From positions 2,728,001 to 2,792,000 of the forward strand of contig NZ_CP011409.1 in NCBI RefSeq assembly GCF_001267925.1: 64,000 nucleotides of DNA. The letters are read 5' to 3'. Below, piece by piece: positions 1 to 10,000 of the stretch. How positions within the stretch are numbered: the stretch's first letter is position 1; each line of letters starts with the position of its first letter. The notes under the pieces were generated by a model, which did no database searches, was not told where the DNA came from, and saw nothing but the letters and a program-made list of their open reading frames with translations. The position numbers and the translations under genes are program-made. The DNA comes from Herbaspirillum hiltneri N3 (GTDB lineage: Bacteria; Pseudomonadota; Gammaproteobacteria; Burkholderiales; Burkholderiaceae_D).

Positions 1-1320
1 CAGCGCAAGTCCGCCCTCGGGATTGCGCAGCGTGACGCGTTCGCCGAAACGATCCTGCAAGGACTCCATCAACGCGTCCTTGCGCGCGCGATACAGCTTG
101 GCGGCGCGGCGCAGATGCTTGCGCAATTCGCCGTCGGCGATCAGGTCGGCCAGCATCTTTTGCATGACGGCGTCGCCGTGGGTGGAAATCAGCAGCTGAT
201 TCTTGCCCAGCGCCTCGATCAGGTTTTCCGGCGCGACGATGAAGCCGCAGCGGAACGACGACCCCAGCAGCTTGGACAGGGAGCCGATGTAGATGACGCT
301 GCGCTGGCCGGCGTCGCTGGCCAGCGGCAGGTAAGGGCGGCCTTCGAAGTGGTATTCGTGGTCGTAGTCTTCCTCGATGATGGTAAAGCGATGCTGCCGC
401 GCCAGCGCCAGCAGTTTCTGGCGGCGATCGGCGCGCAGGCTGACCGTGGTCGGGAACTGATGATGCGGCGTCAGGTAGATCAGCCGCACAGTTTTCTTCG
501 AACATAGCGCCTCGATCTGGTCCACGCGGCAACCGTCGCAGTCGACGTCGATGACTTCGATCTGCGCACCCAGCGCACGGAAGATGGCCCAGGCCGGCGG
601 ATAGCTGAGCCGCTCCACCAGCACCACGTCGCCGGGACGGATCAATGCACCGGCAGCCAGGTGCAGCGCCATCTGCGTGCCTTGCGTGAGACAGATGTTG
701 GCCGGGCCGGCGGTCAGTCCGCGCGTGGCGCGCAGCATCTCGGCCAATGCCGTGCGCAGCTGCGCCGCCGATTCGAGGTTGCCGTATTTGACCCAGCTGG
801 ATCTGAAGGCGGTCTTCATGGCGTTGCGGTAATAGCGATGCAGCACGGCTTGCGGCAGCAGCCGGTGATCGGGTGCGCCGTTGTCGAAATACATGGTGTC
901 GCGCGTGCGGCCGGCACGCACGGCGGGGACGTAGAGATCGTCGAAATACGGCGGCAGTGCAGGCGCCATGAAATCGGGCGCAAACATGTCGCCGGCATTG
1001 GCGGCGCGTTTCGATTGCAATGTCCTGGCGGGCGTCATGGCCTGGTCGGCGAACAGCGCATTGACGAAGGTGCCGCGGCGCGGTTCGCTGACCAGCCAGC
1101 CTTTGATGATCGCTTCTTCGTAGGCCAGGATCACGGTCTTGCGATTGACGTCGAGGATATCAGCCAGCTCGCGCGTACCGGGCAAGGCCGCGCCGGGCTC
1201 CAGGTGGCCGCTGCGGATGGCGTTGGCAAGTCCGTCGACGATCTTGCGATAGGAGGCTTTTTGCGCGGAACCGTCGGCGTCGAGATCGAGCAGGGGACGC
1301 CATTTTCTCATCTGGACCAT
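1..1320 (-). CDS. MocR-family (GntR-HTH/aminotransferase) transcriptional regulator, 3' end beyond window
   Basis: An open frame of 440 codons runs off the left edge. Residues about 14-75 form a GntR winged helix (SYRKIVDGLANAIRSG, then TRELADILDVNRKTV). The rest is a fold-type I aminotransferase domain with the PLP-binding lysine at about residue 350 (GSLSKLLGS) and an EEDYDHEYHFEG stretch before it. These proteins are usually PLP-sensing DNA-binding regulators rather than enzymes. Family members are about 480-500 residues, so roughly 50 are missing. It is divergent from the ferredoxin-reductase fusion gene with about 95 bp between starts, so that gene is its likely target (inference). Confidence 0.9.
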   Translation of the reverse strand, partial: MVQMRKWRPLLDLDADGSAQKASYRKIVDGLANAIRSGHLEPGAALPGTRELADILDVNRKTVILAYEEAIIKGWLVSEPRRGTFVNALFADQAMTPARTLQSKRAANAGDMFAPDFMAPALPPYFDDLYVPAVRAGRTRDTMYFDNGAPDHRLLPQAVLHRYYRNAMKTAFRSSWVKYGNLESAAQLRTALAEMLRATRGLTAGPANICLTQGTQMALHLAAGALIRPGDVVLVERLSYPPAWAIFRALGAQIEVIDVDCDGCRVDQIEALCSKKTVRLIYLTPHHQFPTTVSLRADRRQKLLALARQHRFTIIEEDYDHEYHFEGRPYLPLASDAGQRSVIYIGSLSKLLGSSFRCGFIVAPENLIEALGKNQLLISTHGDAVMQKMLADLIADGELRKHLRRAAKLYRARKDALMESLQDRFGERVTLRNPEGGLAL

Positions 1321-1415
1321 GTGAATCGTTCAAATCTGGAGGTTTCAATGGTCCTATTCTAACGCCACAATCCTCGTCATCGACCCATTTCAATCCGACA
1401 GGCAACGAGGACAAA

Positions 1416-3134
1416 ATGTACGGCAAGCACGGCAAGCACACCATCACGCTGGACCCATCCGGCAAGACCTTCGCCGCGGGCGACGAACTGTTGCTCGATG
1501 CGGCGCTGGCGCAGGGCGTGTCCATTCCCTTTTCCTGCCGTCGCGGCGAATGCGGATCGTGCAAGGTCAGGGTGCTGGTCGGCCGTCACGAGACCGAGCC
1601 GTACGTGGCCCTGGGTACCCCGTATCCGCTGGCGCACGACGAGATGCTGTTGTGCCGCAACCGCGCCTGCAGCGACATGCGCATCGACATTCCGGGCTGG
1701 TCACCGGAGGCGCAGGCGTCGCGCTTTGAAGCACAGGTGCTGGAAAAGCGGTTGCTGACGCCGAACGTGGTGCGGCTGGTGCTGCAGGGCGCAGCGGCGA
1801 TGCCGATCCGCGCCGGGCAATATGTGAAGGTCTATCTCGACGACGGCAGCAGCCGCTGCTTTTCGGTCGCCAACATTCCCGCCGACGATGGCGGCAAGCT
1901 GGTCTTCCATATCCGGCGCGTGGCCGGGGGACGTTTTTCGGAAAGCATGCTCGACCGCCTTGCCGTCGGCGATGTGCTCAGCGTGGAAGGCGGCTTCGGC
2001 GCCTGCACCTGGCAAACCGGCGAACGTTCGGCCTTGCTGCTGTTCGCGACCGGTACCGGCTATGCCGGGATCAAGCCGATTCTGCTGGCGGCGCTCGCCG
2101 AGGCGACGGCGAGAGGGGATATGTCGCCCGTGAATTTGTATTGGGGCGGCGCCCGCGCCGATGATTTCTATGACCGGGAATTCCTCGACCGGCTTGCCGG
2201 GAGCGACGCCCGCTTCACCTGGACCGGCGTCATCCCGCAGGCGGAACACATCGAAGCAGGCGTGCAGCAAGGTTATGTGCAGGACGTCGCTGCTGCCGGC
2301 GATCACGCCTGGCCGGGCGTGCGCGCCTACGCCTGCGGCAATCCGGCAATGGTGGCGGCCGTGCGCGAACGCTGCCTGGCGCTGGGCGTGGCGGGGCATC
2401 ACTTTATTGCGGAAGCGTTCGTGCCGTCTGGCGCCAGCACGGCGCCGATGGCGCGCGGCGGTTTCGATCCGGTGTGGGAACGCGTCGGCCCCAGGTATTC
2501 GCTCGATGGCATGCTGGCGGCGCGCGAACAATCCATCCGCGCGCTGGCGCAGATCGTCGGCAAGCTGCGCGTGGGCATGACCACCGCTGAGGCCGTGACG
2601 ATGGCGAACGATCATCTTCGCGCGATGGGTTCGTCGCATACCTGGCATCCGACCTATATCCGCTTCGGCGACGACACGGTCAGGACGCCGCGCGAGGGCG
2701 TGGACAAGGAACGCAGGCTGCGCGCCGCCGACATCGCGGTGGTCGATCTCGGTCCGGTGTGGGATGGCTATGAAGGCGATTTCGGCGACACCATCGTGTT
2801 CGGCGACGATGGCCTGCATCGCGCTTGCGCGCAGGCGGCGCGCGATGTCTTCAGCGAGACCCGCGATGCCTGGCGCACCGGCCTCACAGGACGCGAGCTG
2901 TACGATTTTGCCGAGGCTGCGGCAGCGCGCGGCGGCTGGCTGCTGGAACGCAACCTGGCGGGACATCGGGTGTCCGACTTCCCCCATGCGCTATTCGGTC
3001 CGGCCAAGCTGGCCGAGATGGAAATCGTGCCGGGCGACGCCGTCTGGGTGCTGGAAATCCAGCTGCGCCACCCGACCGAGGCGGTCGGCGCCTTCTACGA
3101 AGATATCCTGATCGGCACGCCGTCGGCGGTGTAA
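1416..3134 (+). CDS. Ferredoxin / FAD-NAD(P) reductase / M24-type peptidase fusion protein
   Basis: A 572-residue protein with three parts. Residues 1-90 are a plant-type 2Fe-2S ferredoxin with ligands C41, C46, C49 and C80. Residues 100-335 are a ferredoxin-NADP reductase module, with an RCFS flavin motif near 147-150, ATGTGYAGIKP for nucleotide binding near 211 and YACGNP near 305. Residues 355-570 form an M24 (aminopeptidase P/prolidase-like) domain. By alignment of motifs, its five metal ligands appear present: D444, D455, H517, E547 and E562. Reductases of this type normally pass electrons to an oxygenase, and M24 enzymes cleave or bind proline peptides or related amides, so the joint role is unknown. 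The frame is continuous, with no sign of a frameshift. The divergent MocR gene is a candidate regulator. Confidence 0.85.
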   Translation: MYGKHGKHTITLDPSGKTFAAGDELLLDAALAQGVSIPFSCRRGECGSCKVRVLVGRHETEPYVALGTPYPLAHDEMLLCRNRACSDMRIDIPGWSPEAQASRFEAQVLEKRLLTPNVVRLVLQGAAAMPIRAGQYVKVYLDDGSSRCFSVANIPADDGGKLVFHIRRVAGGRFSESMLDRLAVGDVLSVEGGFGACTWQTGERSALLLFATGTGYAGIKPILLAALAEATARGDMSPVNLYWGGARADDFYDREFLDRLAGSDARFTWTGVIPQAEHIEAGVQQGYVQDVAAAGDHAWPGVRAYACGNPAMVAAVRERCLALGVAGHHFIAEAFVPSGASTAPMARGGFDPVWERVGPRYSLDGMLAAREQSIRALAQIVGKLRVGMTTAEAVTMANDHLRAMGSSHTWHPTYIRFGDDTVRTPREGVDKERRLRAADIAVVDLGPVWDGYEGDFGDTIVFGDDGLHRACAQAARDVFSETRDAWRTGLTGRELYDFAEAAAARGGWLLERNLAGHRVSDFPHALFGPAKLAEMEIVPGDAVWVLEIQLRHPTEAVGAFYEDILIGTPSAV

Positions 3135-3201
3135 GCCCGGCGGCGCACCGTGAACAAGACGGCCATGCCATGCAAGCCGAAGGAGGGCCGTCGAGGAAGA
3201 A

Positions 3202-4146
3202 TCAGTCTTCGGCGACGATGCAATTGCGTCCGCGCTGCTTGGCCATGTACAGGCGCTTGTCGACGGTTTCCATGAAATCGATGTGCTGGTCCTGGCGCGA
3301 CGGCACGATGGTCGCCATGCCCAGGCTGATGGTGACGACGCTGTCGACCTGCGATTTTTCGTGCGGGATTTTTTCTTTCAGCACCAGCTTGCGGCAGCGC
3401 TGCGCCACTTTCAGGCCGGAGGCGCGATCGGTCTCTGGCAAGATCAGCACGAACTCTTCACCGCCGTAGCGCGCGAAGAAGTCGCGCGTGCGCGTGGCGG
3501 CCGCACCAAGCGCGCCGGCGATCTGCTTGAGGCAGGCGTCGCCGCGGATGTGGCCGTAATGGTCGTTGTACTGCTTGAAGTAATCGATGTCGAGCATGAT
3601 CACCGACAGCGGTGTGCGGTTCCTGACGGCGTTGGCCCATTCCACTTCCAGCGCCGAATCGAACATGCGGCGGTTGGCGACGTTGGTGAGGCCGTCGCGG
3701 TAGGACAGCGCTTCCAGTTCTTTCTGCAGCTCCGCCAGGCGCGCTTCGTTCTTCTTGCGCTCGGTGATGTCGAACATGAAGCCGATCAGCGCTTCCACTT
3801 CGCCGTCCGGTTTGCGCACCACGTGCACCACGTCGCGAATCCAGACATGTTCGCCGTCCCGCGTGATGGCGCGGTAGTCGGCTTCGTGGTCGACGCCGGC
3901 CTTCGACTGCGCCACGCAAAAATTCACCACGCCTTCACGATCTTCTGCATGGATGCGCATGGCCCAGTCTTCCACCGACACCCAGCTCTCAGGGGCCCAG
4001 CCCAGCAGCGCTTCGATCTGCGGACCGACGTAGGCAAACTTCATGGTGGCCCAGTCGATTTTCCAGGGGATTGCCTTGGTCGATTCAAGGAGGGTTTTGT
4101 AGACGGCGCTGTCGGGTTCCATTTGCTTTGGTGCTTGTCTGGTCAT
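3202..4146 (-). CDS. PAS-GGDEF diguanylate cyclase
   Basis: A cytoplasmic signalling protein of 314 residues predicted to make cyclic di-GMP. A PAS sensor domain (about residues 15-130, ending in the DITERKK linker typical of PAS/PAC) is followed by a short coiled linker and a GGDEF domain. The active-site loop reads GGEEF, an active form, and an inhibitory-site RxxD (RTRD) sits five residues before it, so product inhibition is likely. The frame stays open upstream to 4356, but that extension is low-complexity and basic; the start MTRQAPKQ at 4146 gives a normal PAS N-terminus. MEPDSAV at 4122 is an alternative start. Confidence 0.88.
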   Translation of the reverse strand: MTRQAPKQMEPDSAVYKTLLESTKAIPWKIDWATMKFAYVGPQIEALLGWAPESWVSVEDWAMRIHAEDREGVVNFCVAQSKAGVDHEADYRAITRDGEHVWIRDVVHVVRKPDGEVEALIGFMFDITERKKNEARLAELQKELEALSYRDGLTNVANRRMFDSALEVEWANAVRNRTPLSVIMLDIDYFKQYNDHYGHIRGDACLKQIAGALGAAATRTRDFFARYGGEEFVLILPETDRASGLKVAQRCRKLVLKEKIPHEKSQVDSVVTISLGMATIVPSRQDQHIDFMETVDKRLYMAKQRGRNCIVAED

Positions 4147-4497
4147 GTGGACGTCGGGGTGAGTTGGGCGTGACGAGCCGGGGTGTGATCCGGCCCGCCG
4201 TTGGCGGAAAGGAAATTGTCGTAAGAATAACCCGGGGTGTCGGGGGACGCATGAAAACGCGTTGAAAAATGATCGGCAGGTTCGGTGGCCCGTGCGCCGA
4301 GGCCCGCAGGGCGCGGAGTTGAGGGCGGTTTCATGCTTGTTGAAAAGTGATAGCAATCGTCAATTGATTTAAAACATTTAATCAATTGTGCAAAAGACTT
4401 TCGTCTGATTTATCTTTCAGGACATGACTTGCAGAAAGATTCGACGTTGCCCGAGCAGCGCACTCGCCCCTCAACTCATCAAACAGGAACGCAGCAC

Positions 4498-5661
4498 ATG
4501 TCTTCGAATGCCTCCACCATCAGCTCGCCCGCCGCACCACAACAAGACTCAGCAATTTTTCGCGCACTCGCCGAGATGCTCGGCCACGGCGGTATCCGCA
4601 TCAACGGCAATAATCCCTGGGATATCCAGCTGCATCGCGCCGGCGTGCCCGAACGCGCCTTTGCGCAAGCCAACCTCGGCCTCGGTGAGGCATACATGGA
4701 TGGCGACTGGGACGCCGAACAGCTGGACGAATTTTTCTCGCGGCTGTTGCGCACGCGACTGACCGACAACATCAAGCCCCTGCGGCTGGTAGGTCACGTG
4801 CTGGCCGCGAAATTCATGAATCGCCAGAACCTCAAACGCTCGCGCATGGTCGGCGAAATGCACTATGACCTCGGCAACGATTTCTACGCGGCGATGCTCG
4901 ATTCGCGCATGACCTACACCTGTGGCTACTGGAACACCGCAACCACGCTGGAAGAAGCGCAGGAAGCCAAGCTCGACCTGATTTGCCGCAAGCTGAAACT
5001 GAAGCCCGGCATGCGCGTGCTCGATATCGGCTGCGGCTGGGGCAGCTTCATGGCTTTTGCCGCCGAGCGCTACGGCATTGAAGCGGTGGGAGTGAGCATT
5101 TCCAAGGAACAGATCGCGCTGGCGAAAGAGCGTCACGGGCACCTGCCGCTCGACTTCCGCCTGCAGGACTACCGCGAACTCAACGAACGCTTCGACGCCA
5201 TCGTCAGCATCGGCATGTTCGAACATGTGGGCCGTCGCAACTACCGCACCTACATGGAAGTCGCGCATCGCTGCCTGGCCGACGACGGCCTGTTCCTGCT
5301 GCACACCATCGGCAAGAACCAGCGCAAGTCCTCGCCCGATCCATGGATCGACAAATACATTTTCCCCAATGGCGATCTGCCGTCCATCGGTCAGATGGGC
5401 GACGCCTTCGATCATCTGTTCGTGGTGGAGGATCTGCACAACTTCGGCGCCGACTACGACAAGACGCTGATGGCCTGGCACAGCAATTTCGAAGCGGCGT
5501 GGCCGCGTTTCGAGGCGCAACTGGGGGCGCGTTTCCGCCGCATGTGGCGTTATTACCTGCTGTCCTGCGCCGGGGCATTCCGCGCACGCGACATCCAGCT
5601 GTGGCAGTGGGTGTTGTCGAAGAAGGGCGTGATGGGCGGTTATCGGCGCGAGCGCATCTGA
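4498..5661 (+). CDS. cfa: Cyclopropane-fatty-acyl-phospholipid synthase
   Basis: A 387-residue enzyme that transfers a methylene group from S-adenosylmethionine to unsaturated phospholipid acyl chains at the membrane. The SAM site LDIGCGWGSF is present, as are the MTYTCGYW segment carrying the conserved cysteine and the GMFEHVGRRN active-site motif. Length matches E. coli Cfa (382). The frame is open from a TTG at 4429, but ATG 4498 has an AGGAA ribosome site 8 bp upstream and starts a normal N-terminus. It stands alone, convergent with the sirtuin gene, whose stop lies a few bases downstream. Confidence 0.93.
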   Translation: MSSNASTISSPAAPQQDSAIFRALAEMLGHGGIRINGNNPWDIQLHRAGVPERAFAQANLGLGEAYMDGDWDAEQLDEFFSRLLRTRLTDNIKPLRLVGHVLAAKFMNRQNLKRSRMVGEMHYDLGNDFYAAMLDSRMTYTCGYWNTATTLEEAQEAKLDLICRKLKLKPGMRVLDIGCGWGSFMAFAAERYGIEAVGVSISKEQIALAKERHGHLPLDFRLQDYRELNERFDAIVSIGMFEHVGRRNYRTYMEVAHRCLADDGLFLLHTIGKNQRKSSPDPWIDKYIFPNGDLPSIGQMGDAFDHLFVVEDLHNFGADYDKTLMAWHSNFEAAWPRFEAQLGARFRRMWRYYLLSCAGAFRARDIQLWQWVLSKKGVMGGYRRERI

Positions 5662-5665
5662 GGTC

Positions 5666-6514
5666 CTAAGCCTGTGCTGACCCCAGGCGATCCGCCAGCA
5701 AAGGCAGCAGCAACTCCGCTGCCTCCTCGGATTTGATCGCCAGCAAAGGATCGGCGCGCGTGACGCCGCGGTTGATGGCGGCGATCGGTTTTCCGGCTTC
5801 TGCAGCCATGCGGCAAAAACGGTATCCCGAAAACACCACCAGCGACGACCCCACCACCAGCACCGCATCGGCCGCCGCCACCGCGCGCTCGGCCGCTTCG
5901 CTGCGCGCACGCGGCACGCCGTCGCCGAAAAACACCACGTCGGGTTGCAGCATGCCGCCGCACACCGGGCAAGGCGGCACATGGAAGCCGGCCAGGGCGG
6001 CCGTTTCCAGATCTGCATCGCCGTCGGGCAGGGCCGCCGCATCGCTGGCGGCCAGTTCGGGATTGGCGAGTTCCAGCAAGTCCTGCACGCTGCGGCGCGT
6101 ATGCGTGGCGCCGCAATCGAGGCAGACCACGCGATGGATGTTGCCGTGCAATTCGATGACGTCGCTGCTGCCGGCCTGCTGGTGCAGGCCGTCGACGTTT
6201 TGCGTGAGGATGGTGGAGATCTTGCCTGCAATTTCCAGCGCCGCCAATGCGCGGTGGCCGGCGTTTGGCGTTGTTCCCGCCAGCTTGGGCCAGCCGATCA
6301 TGCTGCGCGCCCAATAACGCCGGCGCATCGCTTCCGAACTGCGGAAGGCCGGACCTTCCATCGGCGCCTTGCCGCGCCGCACGCCGTTGGCGTCGCGATA
6401 ATCGGGAATGCCGGAGGCCGTGCTGATGCCGGCGCCGCTCAGGACCAGTACACGGCGATGCGGCGCGATGAACGCGGCCAGCGCGTCCACGTCCGCGAAG
6501 AGATGGTCTTCCAA
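5666..6514 (-). CDS. NAD-dependent protein deacylase (sirtuin)
   Basis: A 282-residue sirtuin, which removes acyl groups from lysines using NAD. Visible motifs are GAGIS (27-31), GIPDYRD, TQNVDGLH (104-111), catalytic H123 in LHGN, and a structural zinc site of two CxxC pairs (C131/C134 and C182/C185). GSSLVV and INRG complete the NAD pocket. It is longer than short CobB forms and may be a class II-type sirtuin. Its start lies 13 bp after the stop of a small membrane-protein gene, so the two are probably cotranscribed. Confidence 0.9.
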   Translation of the reverse strand: MEDHLFADVDALAAFIAPHRRVLVLSGAGISTASGIPDYRDANGVRRGKAPMEGPAFRSSEAMRRRYWARSMIGWPKLAGTTPNAGHRALAALEIAGKISTILTQNVDGLHQQAGSSDVIELHGNIHRVVCLDCGATHTRRSVQDLLELANPELAASDAAALPDGDADLETAALAGFHVPPCPVCGGMLQPDVVFFGDGVPRARSEAAERAVAAADAVLVVGSSLVVFSGYRFCRMAAEAGKPIAAINRGVTRADPLLAIKSEEAAELLLPLLADRLGSAQA

Positions 6515-6527
6515 GAAAGTCCCGGTC

Positions 6528-6683
6528 TTAAACCCGGTCCATGCCCGCGGTCACGATGAAGGACACCAGCGCGGCCGTGATCGACCAGACGGCCAGGCGA
6601 TATTGCGGGATGAACTTGGTGATGACCGGCAGCAGGAAGTAGAGGACGACGCCGATGAGGATGCAGGTGATGACTCGTTTCAT
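6528..6683 (-). CDS. Small two-helix membrane protein, 51 residues
   Basis: I do not recognise this protein. The frame starts MKRVITCILIGVVLYFLLPV and ends GMDRV-stop. It shows two hydrophobic segments (about residues 4-21 and 31-47) separated by a basic turn with KFIPQYR, giving a hairpin-type inner-membrane topology. Only a weak ribosome site is visible. It ends 13 bp before the sirtuin start on the same strand. Support comes from the clean membrane-protein composition and the tight spacing; a search for homologues next to sirtuin genes would test it. Confidence 0.6.
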   Translation of the reverse strand: MKRVITCILIGVVLYFLLPVITKFIPQYRLAVWSITAALVSFIVTAGMDRV

Positions 6684-7014
6684 GACTTGATCTTGTTGAT
6701 GTTGATGAAGATGCCCGCCGGTTCAGCGACGGCGACGTTGAGATCCTATCATTGATTGACGGCAATGGCAGCCCGGGCTTCCCCAAGCGGACAAGCGCAG
6801 ACAGGTGCGGGCAGGGGCATATTTAAAACTTATACCCCTATCGACAATCCGTATTTCCTTGATCTTGTCTTAAGAGAATAGACTTCAGTCACAGCAGTTT
6901 CGGAGGACGGATTGTTGTGAAGGCCGCTACCACGGCCGCTTTGTCTGGCAGTAACGCATCGTACCCGGTGCAGTAACGGCAGGCGATATCTGAATAACCA
7001 TTTTGGAGACGTAC
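6684..7014. other. Intergenic region upstream of the indolepyruvate oxidoreductase gene
   Basis: A stretch of about 330 bp with no supported gene. The middle (6820-6900) is AT-richer than its surroundings and probably carries the promoters of the two divergent units. A short hairpin (GGCCG-CTACCA-CGGCC) lies near 6922-6937. No recognised operator or riboswitch was seen. Confidence 0.5.
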
Positions 7015-10000
7015 ATGGAATACCGTTCGGCAGCCGAGCCTGTTGAATTGTCAGCCCCTGACCGGTCGGGGCGGGCAGTGCAAAAGGTAGCAACCACAGC
7101 AGAAAATTCAGCAGCAACTTCAGCATCCACTCCCGTCTCGGGGGCTGCACCGCTCGCGACGGTCAGTCTCGACGACAAATACACCGCAACTTCGGGTTCG
7201 ATCTTTTTGTCCGGCATCCAGGCGCTGGTGCGCTTGCCGCTGCTGCAGTATCTGCGCGACCAGAAAGCCGGGCTCAACACCGCGGGCTTCATTTCCGGCT
7301 ATCGCGGCTCGCCGCTGGGCGGACTCGACGAAGCCCTCTGGAAGGCGCAGCCGCATCTCGACGCGCACAAGATCAGGTTCCAGCCCGGCACCAATGAAGA
7401 CATGGCGGCCACCGCCGTCTGGGGCACGCAGCAGGTCGACCTGATCGGCCCGGCCAAGGTCGACGGCGTGTTCGCCATGTGGTACGGCAAGGGCCCCGGC
7501 GTGGATCGCTGCGGCGACGTGCTCAAGCACATGAACCATGCCGGCACCTCGGCCAAAGGCGGCGTCCTGCTGGTGGCGGGGGATGACCACGGCGCGTATT
7601 CGTCGACGTTGCCGCACCAGTCCGACCATATTTTCTCGGCATCGATGATTCCGATGCTGTATCCCTGCAACGTGCAGGAATATCTCGACCTCGGCCTGCA
7701 CGGCTGGGCCATGTCGCGTTTCTCCGGCTGTACGGTGGGCTTCAAGGCGCTGGCCGACACCGTCGAGTCGAGCGCCTCGGTGGATGCCGATCCGTTCCGC
7801 GTCGAGATTACCTATCCGGCCGACTTCGCCATGCCCGAAGGCGGCCTCAACGCCCGCTTGTCGACCGACACGCTGGGCGTGCAGGCGCGCAAGCAGGAAG
7901 CGCTGATGCAGGATTACAAGATCTATGCCGCGCTCGCCTACGCGCGCGCGAACAAGCTCAACCGTGTGATGATCGACAGCCCCAAGGCGCGGCTGGGCAT
8001 CATTGCCTCGGGCAAGTCCTACCTCGACGTGCTCGAAGCGCTGAGCGAACTCGGTATCGATGAAGACTTCGCCGCCGAGATCGGCCTGCGCCTGTTCAAG
8101 GTGTCGATGCCGTGGCCGCTGGAGCCGGAAGGCGTGCGCGAATTCGCCCAAGGCCTCGATGAAATCCTGGTGGTGGAAGAGAAGCGCCAGATGGTCGAAT
8201 ACCAGCTCAAGGAACAGCTCTACAATTGGCGCGACGATGTGCGGCCGCGCGTGATCGGCAAGTTCGACGAAAAGGGCGAGTGGGTAGCGCCGCGCGGCGA
8301 ATGGCTGCTGACCTCCAAGGCCGATTTCTCGGTGGCGCAGATCGCGCGCGTGATCGCCGCGCGCATCGCCCGTTTCCACACCAGCGACCTGATCAAGGCG
8401 CGCCTGGCTTTCCTCGACGCCAAGGATGCGGTGCTGAACAAGGCGGTCAGCACGCCGCCGCGGCCGGCCTATTACTGCTCGGGCTGCCCGCACAACACCT
8501 CGACCAAGGTGCCGGAAGGCAGCTTCGCGCTGGCCGGCATCGGTTGCCACGTGATGGCCACCGCCATCTATCCCGAGTTCAACAAGCTGACCACGCACAT
8601 GGGCGGCGAGGGCGGCCCCTGGATCGGCCAGGCGCCGTTTTCGCAAGTGCCGCACGTGTTCGCCAACCTTGGCGACGGCACCTATTTCCATTCGGGTTAC
8701 CTGGCGATTCGCGCGGCAGTCGCCGCCAACGTCAACATGACCTACAAGATCCTCTACAACGATGCGGTGGCGATGACCGGCGGCCAGCCGGTCGACGGCA
8801 CCACCTCGGTGCCGATGATCGCGCAGCAGATGGCGGCCGAAGGCATCCGGCGCATCGCGCTGGTGAGCGAAGACATCAGCCGCTACAGCGATCGCTCCAA
8901 TTTGCCGGATCTGGTCACCATCCACGACCGCAAGGACATGGAGGCGGTGCAACGGGAGATGCGCGAGTTGCCGGGCGTGACCGTGATCATCTACGACCAG
9001 ACCTGCGCTGCCGAGAAGCGTCGCCGCCGTAAAAAAGGCGAATATCCCGACCCGGATCAGCGCCTGTTCATCAACGAAGCCGTCTGCGAAGGCTGCGGCG
9101 ACTGCGGCGTGCAATCGAACTGCACCTCGATCCTGCCGCTGGAAACCGAGTTCGGCCGCAAGCGCGCCATCGACCAGTCCTCGTGCAACAAGGACTATTC
9201 CTGCGTCAAGGGATTTTGCCCGAGCTTCGTCACCGTCAGCGGCGGCAAGCTCAAGAAGTCCAAGACTGGCGTTATCAAGAAGGACGGCGCGGACGACTTT
9301 GGCTTGCTGCCGGAACCGGCCATCCCATCCTGCGACACGCCGTTCAACATCCTCATCAACGGCATCGGCGGCACCGGCGTCATCACCATCGGCGCCCTGA
9401 TGGGCATGGCGGCGCACCTGGAAGGCAAGGGCGCGTCGGTGCTGGACATGACCGGCATGTCGCAAAAGAACGGTTCTGTGACTTCGCACGTACGCATCGC
9501 GCGCACGCCGCAGGCGATCCGCGCCCAGCGCATCGCCACCGGCGAAGCCGACCTGATCCTCGGCTGCGACATGCTGACCGCCGGTTCGCACGATGCGATT
9601 TCCAAGATGCGTCCGGGCCGCACCCGCGCCGTCGTCAACGTGCATCAGCAACCGCCGGGGCAGTTCGCCAAGAATCCCGACTGGCAATTTCCGTTTGAAG
9701 ACGTCAAGGCGCTGATCGGCGAGTCGGTCGACCAGCAGGCCGACTTCATCGACGCCACGCGCCTGGCGACGGCGCTGATGGGCGACTCGATCGCGACCAA
9801 CCTGTTCATGCTGGGCTACGCCTACCAGCGTGGCGAATTGCCGCTGACAGAAGCCGCCTTGCTGCGCGCCATCGAGATGAACGGCGTCGCCGTCGAGTCC
9901 AACAAGACCAGCTTCCTGTGGGGCCGCCGCGCCGCCGTCGACCTGGCGCGCGTGGAACGCATTGCGGTGCCGGCGCAACCGGTGGTGATCCGCATGCCGG

